A stretch of 64,000 bases of DNA. Origin: Aliiroseovarius crassostreae (GTDB lineage: Bacteria; Pseudomonadota; Alphaproteobacteria; Rhodobacterales; Rhodobacteraceae). The stretch covers positions 124,001 through 188,000 of the forward strand of contig NZ_LKBA01000001.1 of assembly GCF_001307765.1 (NCBI RefSeq). Direction: 5' to 3'. The notes below the pieces were generated by a model. The model had not been told where the DNA came from and searched no databases. It saw only the letters and a program-made list of their open reading frames with translations. Numbering within the stretch: the first letter of the stretch is position 1; every line of letters starts with the position of its first letter. Both the position numbers and the translations under genes were made by a program. Positions 7,927 to 16,581 of the stretch are shown here, piece by piece.

Positions 7927-8778
7927 ATGGAAAACGCATTGTTCATTTTCGGACATGGCTATTCGGCGCGGGCCTTGGCGCGTGTGCTGGAGCCGCAGGG
8001 ATGGCGCGTGACGGGCACGTCGCGGGACGGGCAGGGGGGAACGATCCGCTGGCCCGGAGAAGACATTTCGGATGCGCTTGCCAGTGCGACACATTTGTTG
8101 ATTTCCGCAGGCCCGGATGCGGAGGGGGACCCGGCGCTGCGCGGCGCTGGGGCTGAGATTATTGCCAATGCGTCGCGGCTGAAATGGGTGGGCTACCTGT
8201 CGACCACGGGGGTGTATGGCGACCATCAGGGCGGATGGGTGGACGAGGCGACGCCGCTGACTCCTGCAACCAGACGTGGGCAGATGCGGGTTGAGGCGGA
8301 AAGCGCCTGGCAAGAGGTGGCGCGGGAACATGGTCTGCCGCTGCACATCTTCCGGCTGGCGGGGATCTATGGCCCCGGTCGCGGACCGTTTGCCAAGGTG
8401 CGCAATGGCACGGCCCGGCGGATCGTTAAGAAAAACCAGGTGTTTTCGCGCATCCATGTTGAGGATATCGCGCAGGTTCTGGCGGCGTCTATTGCCCGTC
8501 CTAATCCGGGGGCAATCTATAATGTCTGTGATGATCTCGCGGCCCCACCTGAGGATGTTCTGGCCTATGCGGCAGAGTTGCTGGGCCTGCCCGTGCCAGC
8601 CCCGGAGGATTTTGAGACTGCTGACATGACCCCGATGGCGCGCAGTTTTTATGCGGAATCAAAACGGGTGCGCAATGATCGCATCAAAGAGGAGCTGGGG
8701 GTTGAGCTGCTTTACCCGGATTATCAGACGGGTCTGGCCGCGCTTTTGAAAGCGGAGGGGTCAGAGGGGGCGCTGTAA
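7927..8778 (+). CDS. NAD(P)-dependent SDR / nucleoside-diphosphate-sugar epimerase-like protein
   Basis: Extended or atypical short-chain dehydrogenase/reductase-like protein of 283 aa. The N-terminal nucleotide-binding turn is degenerate (LFIFGHGYSARALARVL), followed by YLSTTGVYGDHQGGWVDE and the FRLAGIYGPGRGPF segment typical of YeeZ-like and NDP-sugar epimerase-like proteins. HVEDIAQVLAASI follows in the C-terminal half. The substrate is unknown. It lies alone between the caiD operon and the convergent dxs gene and starts at the ATG at 7927. It is probably a cytoplasmic oxidoreductase or NAD-binding regulatory protein. Confidence 0.75.
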   Translation: MENALFIFGHGYSARALARVLEPQGWRVTGTSRDGQGGTIRWPGEDISDALASATHLLISAGPDAEGDPALRGAGAEIIANASRLKWVGYLSTTGVYGDHQGGWVDEATPLTPATRRGQMRVEAESAWQEVAREHGLPLHIFRLAGIYGPGRGPFAKVRNGTARRIVKKNQVFSRIHVEDIAQVLAASIARPNPGAIYNVCDDLAAPPEDVLAYAAELLGLPVPAPEDFETADMTPMARSFYAESKRVRNDRIKEELGVELLYPDYQTGLAALLKAEGSEGAL

Positions 8779-8817
8779 GGCACCGGTTTGTCAGGGGGGC
8801 GACAGGGTTTCGACGGA

Positions 8818-8847
8818 GGTTAGACAGAGGTTAGACGGGGGTTAGAC
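8818..8847. repeat. three tandem GGTTAGAC units, 11 bp period
   Basis: GGTTAGAC occurs at 8818, 8829 and 8840, spaced exactly 11 bp apart, in the 158 bp gap between the convergent SDR and dxs genes. The gap also holds two gcgctgc-containing segments that could pair. No reading frame or T-run terminator is evident. Confidence 0.6.
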
Positions 8848-8936
8848 AGGGGCGCTGCTTCGGTTTCAGTGGCGCTGCCCCCCGGCCTGACGACCCCATT
8901 CAGGGCTGTCTGGCCAATGGGGTTTTGTGGGGGGTA

Positions 8937-10865
8937 TCACGCGCGTTTTGCGTCGATCCGCGCGATGCCCAGCACGTCAAGCACTTTGGCTTCGATATTC
9001 TGTGCGGACAGGCCTGCTTCTTCATACATGCGGGCCGGGGAGGCGTGGTCGATGAACGTGTCGGGCAGCACCATGGACCGGAATTTGAGGCCGGTGTCGA
9101 AGACCCCTTCTTCGGCGAGAAGCTGGGCCACATGGCTGCCAAAACCGCCCACGGCCCCTTCTTCGATGGTGATCAGCGCCTCGTGATCTGTGGCCAGTTG
9201 CAAGATCAGATCATGGTCCAGCGGTTTGGCAAAACGTGCATCCGCGATGGTGGGGGTGATGCCTTTGGCGGACAGGGATTCGGCGGCTTTGCGCACCTCC
9301 TCCAGCCGGGCTCCAAAGGACAGGAGCGCCACGCGGGCGCCTTGTTGGATCAACCGGCCTTTCCCGATTTCCAGCACCTCACCTTTCTCGGGCAGTTCCA
9401 CCCCGACACCTTCACCGCGCGGATAGCGGAATGCGGAGGGGCGGTCGTTGATGGCATGGGCGGTGGCGACCATGTGCATCAGCTCGGCCTCGTCGGCGGC
9501 GGCCATCACCACCATATCGGGCAGGTTGGCCATGAAGGCGATGTCGAAGCTGCCGGCATGGGTGGCGCCATCGGCGCCCACCAGACCGGCGCGGTCGATG
9601 GCAAAGCGCACAGGCAGGCGTTGCACCGCCACATCATGCACGACCTGATCATAACCGCGTTGCAGGAAGGTGGAATACATCGCGCAGAACGGTTTCAACC
9701 CGCCCGCCGCCAGCGCGGCTGAAAAGGTGACCCCGTGCTGTTCGGCAATGCCCACGTCAAATGTGCGCGAGGGGTAGCGTTCGGCCATCAGGTTGAGCCC
9801 GGTCCCATCCGGCATTGCGGCGGTCACGGCGCAGACCTTGTCGTCCTCTCCTGCGAGATCCACCAGCGCCTTGCCAAAAACCGAAGTGTAGCTGGGCGCA
9901 TTTGAAGGCGCCTTGTGCTGTTTGCCGGTGGGCACGTCAAACTTGGCGGTGGCATGTCCCCGGTCGCGGGCGGCCTCAGCCGGGCCATAGCCCTTGCCCT
10001 TCTTGGTGATCACATGGATCAGCATCGGCCCGGTGGCGCGGTCATGCACGGTGCGCAGGATCGACAGCAGGCTGTCCATGTCATGGCCATCAATTGGCCC
10101 GACATAGGAAAAGCCCAGCTCTTCAAACAGGGTGCCGCCCACGGTCATGGTCTTGACCATTTCCTTGGCGCGACGTGCCCCTTCCTGGAAAGGTTCGGGC
10201 AGCAGGCTGACCGCACCTTTGGCGGCGGCGCGCAGCTCCTGGAACGGCTCCCCCGCGTAAAGGCGTGAGAGGTAGGAGGACAGCGCGCCCACCGGTGGGG
10301 CAATCGACATTTCATTGTCGTTGAGGATCACGAACATGCGCCGGTCCAGATGGCCCGCATTGTTCATCGCCTCAAACGCCATGCCGGCCGACATCGACCC
10401 GTCACCGATCACCGCAATTGCGTCACCGATCCCGTGTTCGGGAGCCCCCCCCAGATCACGGGCCACCGCAAAACCGAGTGCGGCAGAGATCGAGGTGGAG
10501 CTGTGCCCGGCGCCAAACGGGTCAAACGGGCTTTCCGACCGTTTGGTAAAGCCAGACAAACCGCCTTCGCTGCGCAAGGTGCGGATCCGGTCGCGCCGTC
10601 CGGTCAGGATCTTGTGCGGGTAACATTGATGCCCCACATCCCAGATCAGCCGGTCACGGGGCGTATCAAAGACCGCATGCAGCGCGACGGAGAGTTCAAC
10701 CACCCCCAGACCGGCCCCCAGATGCCCCCCGGTTTGCGAGACCGCGGAAATGGTTTCCGCCCGCACCTCGTCCGCCAGTTGGCACAGCTCGCGATCCGAC
10801 AGGGATTTCATGTCGGCGGGCCGCGCGATGCGGTCGAGGATCGGGGTCTGCGGGCGCTGGGTCAT
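8937..10865 (-). CDS. dxs: 1-deoxy-D-xylulose-5-phosphate synthase
   Basis: Thiamine-diphosphate enzyme of 642 aa, full length, condensing pyruvate and glyceraldehyde 3-phosphate in the first step of the MEP isoprenoid pathway. Visible features are the N-terminal [18 protein letters not shown], the ThDP-binding [16 protein letters not shown] with downstream NDNEMSI, the transketolase pyrimidine domain including [18 protein letters not shown], and the C-terminal [10 protein letters not shown] region. It starts at the ATG at 10865, 44 bp after ispA, in the run HDAC-like gene, xseB, ispA, dxs on the minus strand. That order is common in Rhodobacteraceae and places two isoprenoid precursor enzymes in one likely transcript. 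Confidence 0.97.
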   Translation of the reverse strand: MTQRPQTPILDRIARPADMKSLSDRELCQLADEVRAETISAVSQTGGHLGAGLGVVELSVALHAVFDTPRDRLIWDVGHQCYPHKILTGRRDRIRTLRSEGGLSGFTKRSESPFDPFGAGHSSTSISAALGFAVARDLGGAPEHGIGDAIAVIGDGSMSAGMAFEAMNNAGHLDRRMFVILNDNEMSIAPPVGALSSYLSRLYAGEPFQELRAAAKGAVSLLPEPFQEGARRAKEMVKTMTVGGTLFEELGFSYVGPIDGHDMDSLLSILRTVHDRATGPMLIHVITKKGKGYGPAEAARDRGHATAKFDVPTGKQHKAPSNAPSYTSVFGKALVDLAGEDDKVCAVTAAMPDGTGLNLMAERYPSRTFDVGIAEQHGVTFSAALAAGGLKPFCAMYSTFLQRGYDQVVHDVAVQRLPVRFAIDRAGLVGADGATHAGSFDIAFMANLPDMVVMAAADEAELMHMVATAHAINDRPSAFRYPRGEGVGVELPEKGEVLEIGKGRLIQQGARVALLSFGARLEEVRKAAESLSAKGITPTIADARFAKPLDHDLILQLATDHEALITIEEGAVGGFGSHVAQLLAEEGVFDTGLKFRSMVLPDTFIDHASPARMYEEAGLSAQNIEAKVLDVLGIARIDAKRA

Positions 10866-10909
10866 GGTGCTGCCTTGGGCCTTGCGTGTAAATTCGAGCG
10901 GCGTATTGC

Positions 10910-11776
10910 CTACCTGTCGCGTTGGATAACGAAACGGGCGGCTTCTCGCAAGGTATCCGCCTTGTCACCATAGGGTAACAGCGCGTCACAGGCATCGTTG
11001 ATAAGCGAGGTTGCGCGGGTCTTTGCCGCCTCAAGCCCGAGAAGGGACACAAACGTGGCCTTGCCCGCATCCGCGTCCTTGCCCACGGCCTTGCCGACGG
11101 CGGTGGCGCAGCCTTCGACATCCAGCACATCATCCCAGATCTGAAAGGCCAAACCCAAGGCGGTGGCGTAATCGGTCATTGGCTTGGTGTCGGCACCCGC
11201 CAAAATGGCCCCTGCCTCGGCGGACCAGCAAATGAGCGCGCCTGTTTTTCCGGCCTGCAGATGGGTGATTTCATCCAGCGTGAGCGGCGCCGGAGCGGTT
11301 TCCGCCGCAATATCCAACGCCTGACCATGCACCATTCCCAATTGTCCGGCGGCAACCGAGAGCGAGCGGATCAGCGCAATGCGCGCATCGCCATTGTCGC
11401 CTGCGACGGCCCCATGGGTCAAAAGCTCAAACGCGAGGGTCTGAAGCGCGTCGCCCACCAGAACCGCCGTCGCGTCGTCCCATTTCCTGTGCACCGTGGG
11501 AAGGCCCCGGCGCAGATCATCGTCATCCATGCAGGGCATGTCATCATGGACCAGAGAATAGGCATGCACCGCCTCGATCGCGGCGGCCGCCCAGACCGAA
11601 CGGTCATCCGGCACCCCATGCAGATGGGCGCTTTCCATCACCAGAAAACCGCGCAACCCTTTGCCGCCGCCGGTGGCGTATTTCATCGGCTCGGCCAGTG
11701 CGCCCTTGTTGCTGATCTCGCCGTGCAGACAGCTCCGCGCGGCCCGCGACGTGGCCTCTAGACGGGAGAGAAACAT
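10910..11776 (-). CDS. ispA: farnesyl diphosphate synthase (polyprenyl synthetase family)
   Basis: Trans-isoprenyl diphosphate synthase of 288 aa, a normal length for short-chain FPP/GPP synthases. The first aspartate-rich motif is [14 protein letters not shown] and the second is FQIWDDVLD. The N-terminal [10 protein letters not shown] replaces the more usual GKRLRP, a variant I associate with alphaproteobacterial members. It builds C10 to C15 allylic diphosphates from IPP and DMAPP for quinones, carotenoids and undecaprenyl phosphate. The ATG directly follows the xseB stop codon (TAAATG), so the two are translationally coupled. Product chain length cannot be fixed from sequence, hence some doubt between FPP and GGPP. 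Confidence 0.92.
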   Translation of the reverse strand: MFLSRLEATSRAARSCLHGEISNKGALAEPMKYATGGGKGLRGFLVMESAHLHGVPDDRSVWAAAAIEAVHAYSLVHDDMPCMDDDDLRRGLPTVHRKWDDATAVLVGDALQTLAFELLTHGAVAGDNGDARIALIRSLSVAAGQLGMVHGQALDIAAETAPAPLTLDEITHLQAGKTGALICWSAEAGAILAGADTKPMTDYATALGLAFQIWDDVLDVEGCATAVGKAVGKDADAGKATFVSLLGLEAAKTRATSLINDACDALLPYGDKADTLREAARFVIQRDR

Positions 11777-12031
11777 TTACGCCCCTTCAACCGGGGTCAG
11801 CCCGGCAGGGGCACCATTGGCATCCAGCGTGATCGCGGCCACTTTTTCTTCGGCTTCCTTAAGCTTGGTTTCGCAACGCGCCTTCAGCTCAGCCCCGCGT
11901 TCATAAAGCGCAATGGAGGCGTCCAGCGCCACATCCCCGCGTTCAAGCTGGCTGACCACGCCTTCCAGCTCGCGCATCGCTTCTTCGAAACTCATCTCTG
12001 CCACAGGTTTCATTCCCGAGGTGTCGCTCAT
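11777..12031 (-). CDS. xseB: exodeoxyribonuclease VII small subunit
   Basis: Small subunit of exonuclease VII, 84 aa, with the family core MSFEEAMRELEGVVSQLERG followed by LDASIALYERGAELKARCE and a helical KLKEAEEKV stretch. It partners XseA, which is not in this window, to degrade single-stranded DNA. Its ATG overlaps the TGA of the upstream deacetylase gene (ATGA), and its stop directly abuts the ispA start, so it sits in a tightly coupled operon with the isoprenoid genes; co-location with ispA and dxs is common in proteobacteria. Confidence 0.95.
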   Translation of the reverse strand: MSDTSGMKPVAEMSFEEAMRELEGVVSQLERGDVALDASIALYERGAELKARCETKLKEAEEKVAAITLDANGAPAGLTPVEGA

Positions 12032-12963
12032 CTGCCGCGCTCCATCATCACGTCAATATAGGCGCTGACACTTTCACCCAGCGCGTCGAGATCATAGCCC
12101 CCTTCCAGCGAAGACACCACCCGGCCCGCGCAGGTTTCATCCGCCAGATCGCAGATCCGGCGCGCAAGCCAGGCAAAGTCATCAGTGGACCAGTTCAGCC
12201 CGGCCAGCGGATCGGCCCGGTGGGCGTCAAACCCCGCTGAGACAAGGATCAGCTCGGGCTGATAACGGCGAAGGGCGGTGTCGATCACCCGGTCCCATGT
12301 GGCGCGCATTTTCACGCCGCCAGACCCGCTTTCAAGTGGCTTGTTCAGGATCTGGCCGTGCGCCCCCTGTTCGTTGCGGCCCCCGGATCCGGGGTAAAGA
12401 GGCATCTGGTGGCTGGATACGAACAGCACCCGGTCTTCGTTCCACAAGACATCCTGTGTGCCATTGCCGTGATGCACGTCGAAATCCAGAACGGCGATGC
12501 GCGAAAGCCCGTATGTGACCGCCGCATAGCGTGCTGCGATGCCGATGGTCGAGAACAGGCAGAACCCCATCGGTGTTTCGGTTTCTGCGTGGTGGCCGGG
12601 CGGGCGGCAGGCAACAAAGGCGTTTTGAGCCTCGCCCCCGATCACCGCATCAACCGCCGCCAGATTGCCACCAATCGCGCGCATTGCAGCCTCCAGCGAA
12701 CCGGGGGCCAGAAAGGTATCGCCGTCAAGCTGCGCCCACCCCTCCTGCGGTTCCGCCGCCGCGATCCGCTCATAATGCGCGCGCGGGTGGCACAGCTCGA
12801 CCTTGTCCGGTGTCGCCATCGGGGCTTCGCGCCGGTCAAGCATGTCATATTGCGGGGCCGACAGGGCGCTCTCAATGGCCGCAAGTCGCGCCACCTGCTC
12901 CGGATGGCCGGGGGGTGTGACATGATCATGGCATCGGGGGTGGGTGTAGAAAACTGTTGTCAT
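12028..12963 (-). CDS. histone deacetylase family protein (acetoin/acetylpolyamine deacetylase-like)
   Basis: Class II HDAC-like zinc deacetylase, 311 aa. The metal and active-site segments are intact: RPPGHHAETETPMGFC with the paired histidines, VLDFDVHHGNGTQDV, and SAGFDAHRADPLAGL. Bacterial relatives act on acetylated polyamines, acetoin-related substrates or proteins. The frame remains open to an ATG at 13005, but the ATG at 12963 (MTTVFYTHPRCHDH) matches the usual start of the family and is preferred. First gene of the minus-strand xseB-ispA-dxs run, with an ATGA overlap to xseB. The natural substrate cannot be read from the sequence. Confidence 0.9.
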   Translation of the reverse strand: MTTVFYTHPRCHDHVTPPGHPEQVARLAAIESALSAPQYDMLDRREAPMATPDKVELCHPRAHYERIAAAEPQEGWAQLDGDTFLAPGSLEAAMRAIGGNLAAVDAVIGGEAQNAFVACRPPGHHAETETPMGFCLFSTIGIAARYAAVTYGLSRIAVLDFDVHHGNGTQDVLWNEDRVLFVSSHQMPLYPGSGGRNEQGAHGQILNKPLESGSGGVKMRATWDRVIDTALRRYQPELILVSAGFDAHRADPLAGLNWSTDDFAWLARRICDLADETCAGRVVSSLEGGYDLDALGESVSAYIDVMMERGR

Positions 12964-13007
12964 AATTAAGACGCTAAAGCGTTTTGGGCTAAACTGGAAA
13001 CACATGT

Positions 13008-13574
13008 TTGTTTCGAAATGCCCATGACATTGATATCTCTTTTGACGCTTTCCTACCTCTGGTTGACGCCCCCGCCTTTGCCGAAGATCCGTTTCCGCTC
13101 CATATCAAGGGGGATTTCACCGGGGATGGCGTGGCTGACAGTGCCGAGATCACCGAGCCTGAAATGGGGGGAGGGACACTTCACCTGACCCTTAGCAATG
13201 GTGCGCCGGTTGTTCGGCCAAATCTGGTCTGGATCGGTGGGTTCGGGCAGGAACCATGGCTGGATATCACCCCGGTGGGGTCGCTGCAGGTCATCTCCCA
13301 AAACAGCTCGATCGGTCGCAATCGGTGGGAACAGACACTGACGCTTGCGTTTCGAAATGGGCAGATGCGGGTGGCTGGCTATTCCTTTTTCTGGCGGGAC
13401 ACATTGAACCCCGACGATATCGGGTTTTGTGACCTGAACCTGTTGGCCGGAAAGGGAATGATCCATCTTGGTCAGGACGAAAACCCCACGGCCATTCGCG
13501 TGACAACCAAAGCGGTGCCGATTGCGGACTGGCCCGAGGAGATGCTCGCCGAATGTGCGGCGTATTACAACTGA
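13008..13574 (+). CDS. conserved hypothetical protein, probably secreted; signal peptide possibly frameshifted
   Basis: A 188-codon frame whose only upstream initiator is a TTG at 13008. Its N-terminus ends in PLVDAPAFAED, which looks like the end of a Sec signal peptide, but the residues before it are not hydrophobic. In the neighbouring frame, an ATG at 13024 gives MTLISLLTLSY, a good hydrophobic core; a one-base shift near 13050 would join the two into a typical signal peptide. The mature part has a DFTGDGVADSAEI segment like calcium-binding VCBS repeats and a beta-rich body (VWIGGFGQEPW). Function unknown. Either the gene is damaged at its 5' end, or there is a base error here. Confidence 0.6.
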   Translation: MFRNAHDIDISFDAFLPLVDAPAFAEDPFPLHIKGDFTGDGVADSAEITEPEMGGGTLHLTLSNGAPVVRPNLVWIGGFGQEPWLDITPVGSLQVISQNSSIGRNRWEQTLTLAFRNGQMRVAGYSFFWRDTLNPDDIGFCDLNLLAGKGMIHLGQDENPTAIRVTTKAVPIADWPEEMLAECAAYYN

Positions 13575-13580
13575 TCCCGC

Positions 13581-13633
13581 TTTTTTCTTGCTCTAAATAC
13601 CTTGCGGGGGTCTGGGGGTGCAAAACCCCCAGC
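13581..13633. repeat. REP-like intergenic element with G/C-rich hairpin
   Basis: Begins TTTTTTCTTGCTCTAAATAC and continues into a hairpin formed by ctgggggt and acccccag. It is the closest relative in this window of the element split by the IS at 32462-33881. It lies between the convergent hypothetical gene and petR. Confidence 0.65.
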
Positions 13634-13660
13634 CTCACGGGGTCAGTCAGGCTCGCAGGC

Positions 13661-14359
13661 TTAGTCTGGCGCCAGCATATAGCCTGCGCCGCGCACGGTC
13701 TGAAGGTAGCGTGGCTGTTTCGGGTCCGCTTCCAGCTTGCGGCGCAAGCGGGTGATCTGCACATCCACCGCACGTTCCTGTGCCTGCCCTTCATCCCGCC
13801 CCAGTTTCACCACCAGATCCCCACGCGAGACGGGCTCTCCCGGTTGGGCTGAAAAGATCTTCATCAACTGGTTTTCCGTGGCCGTCAGGCGGATCAGCTC
13901 CTCACCTTCCCACAGCTCGCCACGTTCGATGTCATACCGCAGCCCGCCCAGCCCAAGCGAGGTCGGTGCGACCTCTTCTGCCGCGGGCATCCGGCGCAGG
14001 ATCGCGTTGATCCGCAGCAAAAGCTCTTTCGGTTCAAACGGTTTTGCCAGATAGTCATCCGCCCCGGCCTCCAACCCCCGGATCCGGTCGTCGGTTTCGC
14101 CCTTGGCGGTCAGCAACAGGATCGGGGTGGTCATGTTGGCGCGCAGGCTGCGGGTCAGGGAAATCCCGTCTTCCCCCGGCATCATCACGTCACAGACGAT
14201 CAGGTCGAAATCCAGCCCGGATAGGATTTTGCGGGCGTGCTGTGCATCGCGCGCCGCGGACACCCAGAACCCGTTTCGAACCAGAAATTTGCGCAACAAA
14301 GTGCGGATCCGTTCATCGTCGTCGATGATCAGCAGGTGGGCATCCGCTAGATCAGCCAT
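13661..14359 (-). CDS. petR: OmpR-family response regulator PetR
   Basis: Two-component response regulator of 232 aa. The receiver domain covers about residues 8-120 with the acidic pair in LLIIDDDERIR, the phosphorylatable Asp57 in LIVCDVMMPGEDG, the LLLTAKGETDD threonine region and the Lys in YLAKPFEP. The C-terminal winged-helix DNA-binding domain ends in YLQTVRGAGYML. It overlaps the upstream MarR-family gene by 8 bp. The same pair, petP and petR, is described in Rhodobacter capsulatus next to the cytochrome bc1 genes, although no bc1 genes are visible here. The assignment as PetR relies on this pairing and on overall resemblance. Confidence 0.82.
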   Translation of the reverse strand: MADLADAHLLIIDDDERIRTLLRKFLVRNGFWVSAARDAQHARKILSGLDFDLIVCDVMMPGEDGISLTRSLRANMTTPILLLTAKGETDDRIRGLEAGADDYLAKPFEPKELLLRINAILRRMPAAEEVAPTSLGLGGLRYDIERGELWEGEELIRLTATENQLMKIFSAQPGEPVSRGDLVVKLGRDEGQAQERAVDVQITRLRRKLEADPKQPRYLQTVRGAGYMLAPD

Positions 14360-14867
14360 TCTGAACCTCCTTCAACCGATTAAAATGGCGGCGCAATTCG
14401 GGGTCCATCATGGCCTCCAGAACAGTCCGAAATCCCTGCACGGCCTCGGGGCCGGCTTCGCGATAGGCCGCCCGCATCCGGTCGCGCTGGGCATCAGATA
14501 ATTCCCGCTCCAGCTCTTCCCCGGCTTGGGTCAGAAACAGGTGGCGTTCGCGCTTGTCCCGTGTGCCGACCCGGCTTTCCACCAACCCATCTTCGATCAG
14601 CGTTCTCAGCACACGATTGAGCGATTGCTTGGTCACGCCAAGGATGGAAAGAAGGTTGTTCACCGTGGTGCCGGGGCTGCGGGAAATGAAATGGATCGCC
14701 CGGTGATGCGCGCGCCCATAGGCCTTTTCCTCGAGGATACGATCAGGATCTGCCGTAAACCCACGATAGGCAAAGAACATCGCCTCGATCCCTTTGCGCA
14801 GCTGTTCATCGGTGAGAAACAGCAGGGATTGCCCGCCGGGCGCGGGGGCCGGTCGACTTTCTCTCAT
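14352..14867 (-). CDS. petP: MarR-family regulator PetP
   Basis: MarR-family winged-helix transcription factor of 171 aa with an N-terminal helical dimerisation region (LLFLTDEQLRKGIEAMFFAY), the recognition segment LLSILGVTKQSLNRVLRTLI, and the wing LVESRVGTRDKRERHLFLT. It starts at the ATG at 14867 and its last 8 bp overlap petR, so the two are made together. In Rhodobacter capsulatus petP precedes petR in the same way. The DNA targets are unknown; the AT-rich 218 bp between this gene and the divergent ilvE could hold the promoters of both. Confidence 0.8.
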   Translation of the reverse strand: MRESRPAPAPGGQSLLFLTDEQLRKGIEAMFFAYRGFTADPDRILEEKAYGRAHHRAIHFISRSPGTTVNNLLSILGVTKQSLNRVLRTLIEDGLVESRVGTRDKRERHLFLTQAGEELERELSDAQRDRMRAAYREAGPEAVQGFRTVLEAMMDPELRRHFNRLKEVQNG

Positions 14868-15085
14868 GGCAAGATCCCTTTCTCCGCCTGTTGCGGGTTG
14901 GGGTTCACGAAATTTGTTACAGTTTTGGATTTTATGTCAGTGTTGTTGACTTTCCAAGAATCAATTGTTAGCGATATCCAGTTTTTGCGTAATATTGTGT
15001 CCGAAACGGTCTTAACTTGCGCAACAATCGAAAAACTGACAGGGGGTGGCCTGTTTGCCAGCCCCATAAGACAAAGGAACGGAAC

Positions 15086-15952
15086 ATGAGCGGATATGAC
15101 GACCGCGACGGCAAAATCTGGATGGATGGCCAGCTGATCGACTGGCGTGACGCAAATGTCCACATCCTGACCCATGCACTTCACTATGCAAGCTCGGTGT
15201 TTGAGGGCGAGCGCCTTTATGACGGCAAGATCTTCCTGTCGCGCAAACATTCCGAACGGCTGTTGAAGTCCGGTGAGATGATGGACATGCCCATCCCCTA
15301 CACTGTTGATGAGATCGAGGCCGCCAAACAGGCGGTGGTTGAGGCCAACAACCTCACCAATGCCTATATCCGCGTTGTGGCCTGGCGTGGCGCTGGCGAG
15401 GATATGGGTGTCAGCTCTGCCCGCAACCCGGTGCGCATGGCGGTCGCGGCCTGGGCCTGGGGGGACTATTACGGGGACGCCAAGATGAAGGGCGCCAAGC
15501 TTGATATCGCCAAGTGGAAACGCCCGAGCCCGGAAACCATCCCGACCGCCGCCAAGGCCGCGGGCCTTTACATGATCTGCACCATGTCGAAACATGCGGC
15601 CGAAGCCAAAGGCTGCTCGGACGCGCTTTTCATGGATTATCGCGGTTACGTGGCCGAAGCGACCGGCGCGAACGTGTTCTTCGTGAAAGACGGCGAAGTG
15701 CACACGCCGATCCCGGATGCCATCCTGAACGGCCTGACCCGCCAGACCGTGATCGGCATGTTGAAAGAAAAAGGTATCACCGTGCATGAGCGCCGCATCA
15801 TGCCAGAAGAACTGGCTGAGTTTGAACAATGCTGGCTGACCGGGTCTGCCGCCGAAGTGACCCCCGTTGGTCAGATCGGGGAGTATACGTTTGAGGTGGG
15901 CGCACTGACCCGTGAGATCGCAGAAGACTACGAAAAGCTCGTGCGCAGCTGA
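15086..15952 (+). CDS. ilvE: branched-chain amino acid aminotransferase
   Basis: PLP-dependent class IV aminotransferase of 288 aa that transfers the amino group between glutamate and branched-chain 2-oxo acids, the last step of leucine, isoleucine and valine synthesis. Visible segments are KIWMDGQLIDWRDANVHILT, HYASSVFEGERLYDGKIFL, the lysine-containing TAAKAAGLYMICTMSKHAA that holds the cofactor, and RGYVAEATGANVFFVKDGEV. The frame is open further upstream, but the ATG at 15086 has a good ribosome binding site (aaaggaacgg) and gives the family N-terminus MSGYDDRDGKIW. A strong intrinsic terminator follows at 16026. Confidence 0.93.
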   Translation: MSGYDDRDGKIWMDGQLIDWRDANVHILTHALHYASSVFEGERLYDGKIFLSRKHSERLLKSGEMMDMPIPYTVDEIEAAKQAVVEANNLTNAYIRVVAWRGAGEDMGVSSARNPVRMAVAAWAWGDYYGDAKMKGAKLDIAKWKRPSPETIPTAAKAAGLYMICTMSKHAAEAKGCSDALFMDYRGYVAEATGANVFFVKDGEVHTPIPDAILNGLTRQTVIGMLKEKGITVHERRIMPEELAEFEQCWLTGSAAEVTPVGQIGEYTFEVGALTREIAEDYEKLVRS

Positions 15953-15955
15953 TCC

Positions 15956-16006
15956 CTAAAGCGTTACGACTTTCCCCTGTCTCAGGTTAAAGACGAAACG
16001 CTTTAG
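15956..16006. repeat. short inverted-repeat element (CTAAAGCGTT family)
   Basis: Arms CTAAAGCGTT and AACGCTTTAG, 10 bp each and perfectly complementary, enclose a 31 nt middle containing CCCTGTCTCAGGTT. The same left arm and middle recur at 50023-50056 beside flgI, where the right arm is missing. It lies directly after the ilvE stop codon. Confidence 0.7.
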
Positions 16007-16025
16007 CTCACAAGTGAATGCAAGG

Positions 16026-16054
16026 AACCCGGCGCTGGTTGCGTCGGGTTTTTT
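16026..16054 (+). terminator. intrinsic terminator after ilvE
   Basis: Stem AACCCGGCG with CGTCGGGTT (one G-T pair), 7 nt loop, followed immediately by a run of six T. A standard Rho-independent terminator for the ilvE transcript. Confidence 0.85.
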
Positions 16055-16157
16055 CATATCTTCTGGGCCCTTAACTAATTTTGAACAGGATAGGGCTATC
16101 CTGCTGATCGACTTCGGTTTGTCGGGATAAGGGCGACATGTGATGGGGGTGAACAAT

Positions 16158-16565
16158 ATGGCAAAGATCAGGGTGCTGGCGGTTTTGATACTCGTCCTGG
16201 TATTGCCAACCTTTATGTCACTGCTCTGGCACCGTCTGTCCGGGGATCCGATGATGCGGCCGCTCGGCCTCACGAAAGAGGCGTTGCAGGATGAGGGGGA
16301 GGGGTTGATCATCTATGCGGATCTGCAGCTTGATCCTGATGATCCGAGCATTCCCAATCCCGCCGCGTTCCGGAAAGCCGTGCAAGACGGGTTTTTGGCC
16401 AAGGGGGTGCAGGTCACGATCCGCCCCGGCGTATCTGATAATGGCAGCGTAATCACCTATCGGATCGGGCCCTCCACCATTGGCCCCCTGCCTGCTGTGC
16501 AGGCGGTCAAAGGCATTAATGCTGCGGTTGCAGCCTACCGTATGAATGTCCCTGTCAATAAATAA
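16158..16565 (+). CDS. small membrane-anchored protein of unknown function, first of a tandem pair
   Basis: Protein of 135 aa with one N-terminal hydrophobic segment (VLAVLILVLVLPTFMSLLW, about residues 6-24) and a periplasmic-type remainder. I do not recognise a named family. It shares with the next gene a GDPxxRPL motif just after the membrane segment, FLAKGVQV matched by FLSKGIEV, ITYRIG matched by VTYRVG, and a final AAYRM. The ATG at 16158 is preferred because GGGGGTG lies just upstream of it; ATG at 16143 is an alternative. The pair looks like a duplication that has diverged a good deal. Function unknown. Confidence 0.7.
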   Translation: MAKIRVLAVLILVLVLPTFMSLLWHRLSGDPMMRPLGLTKEALQDEGEGLIIYADLQLDPDDPSIPNPAAFRKAVQDGFLAKGVQVTIRPGVSDNGSVITYRIGPSTIGPLPAVQAVKGINAAVAAYRMNVPVNK

Positions 16566-16581
16566 TTGGATCGGATTTAGA

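Noticed and set aside
8818-8847. CRISPR-like array
   Set aside because: Only three 8 bp units with 3 bp gaps; no spacers and no cas genes.
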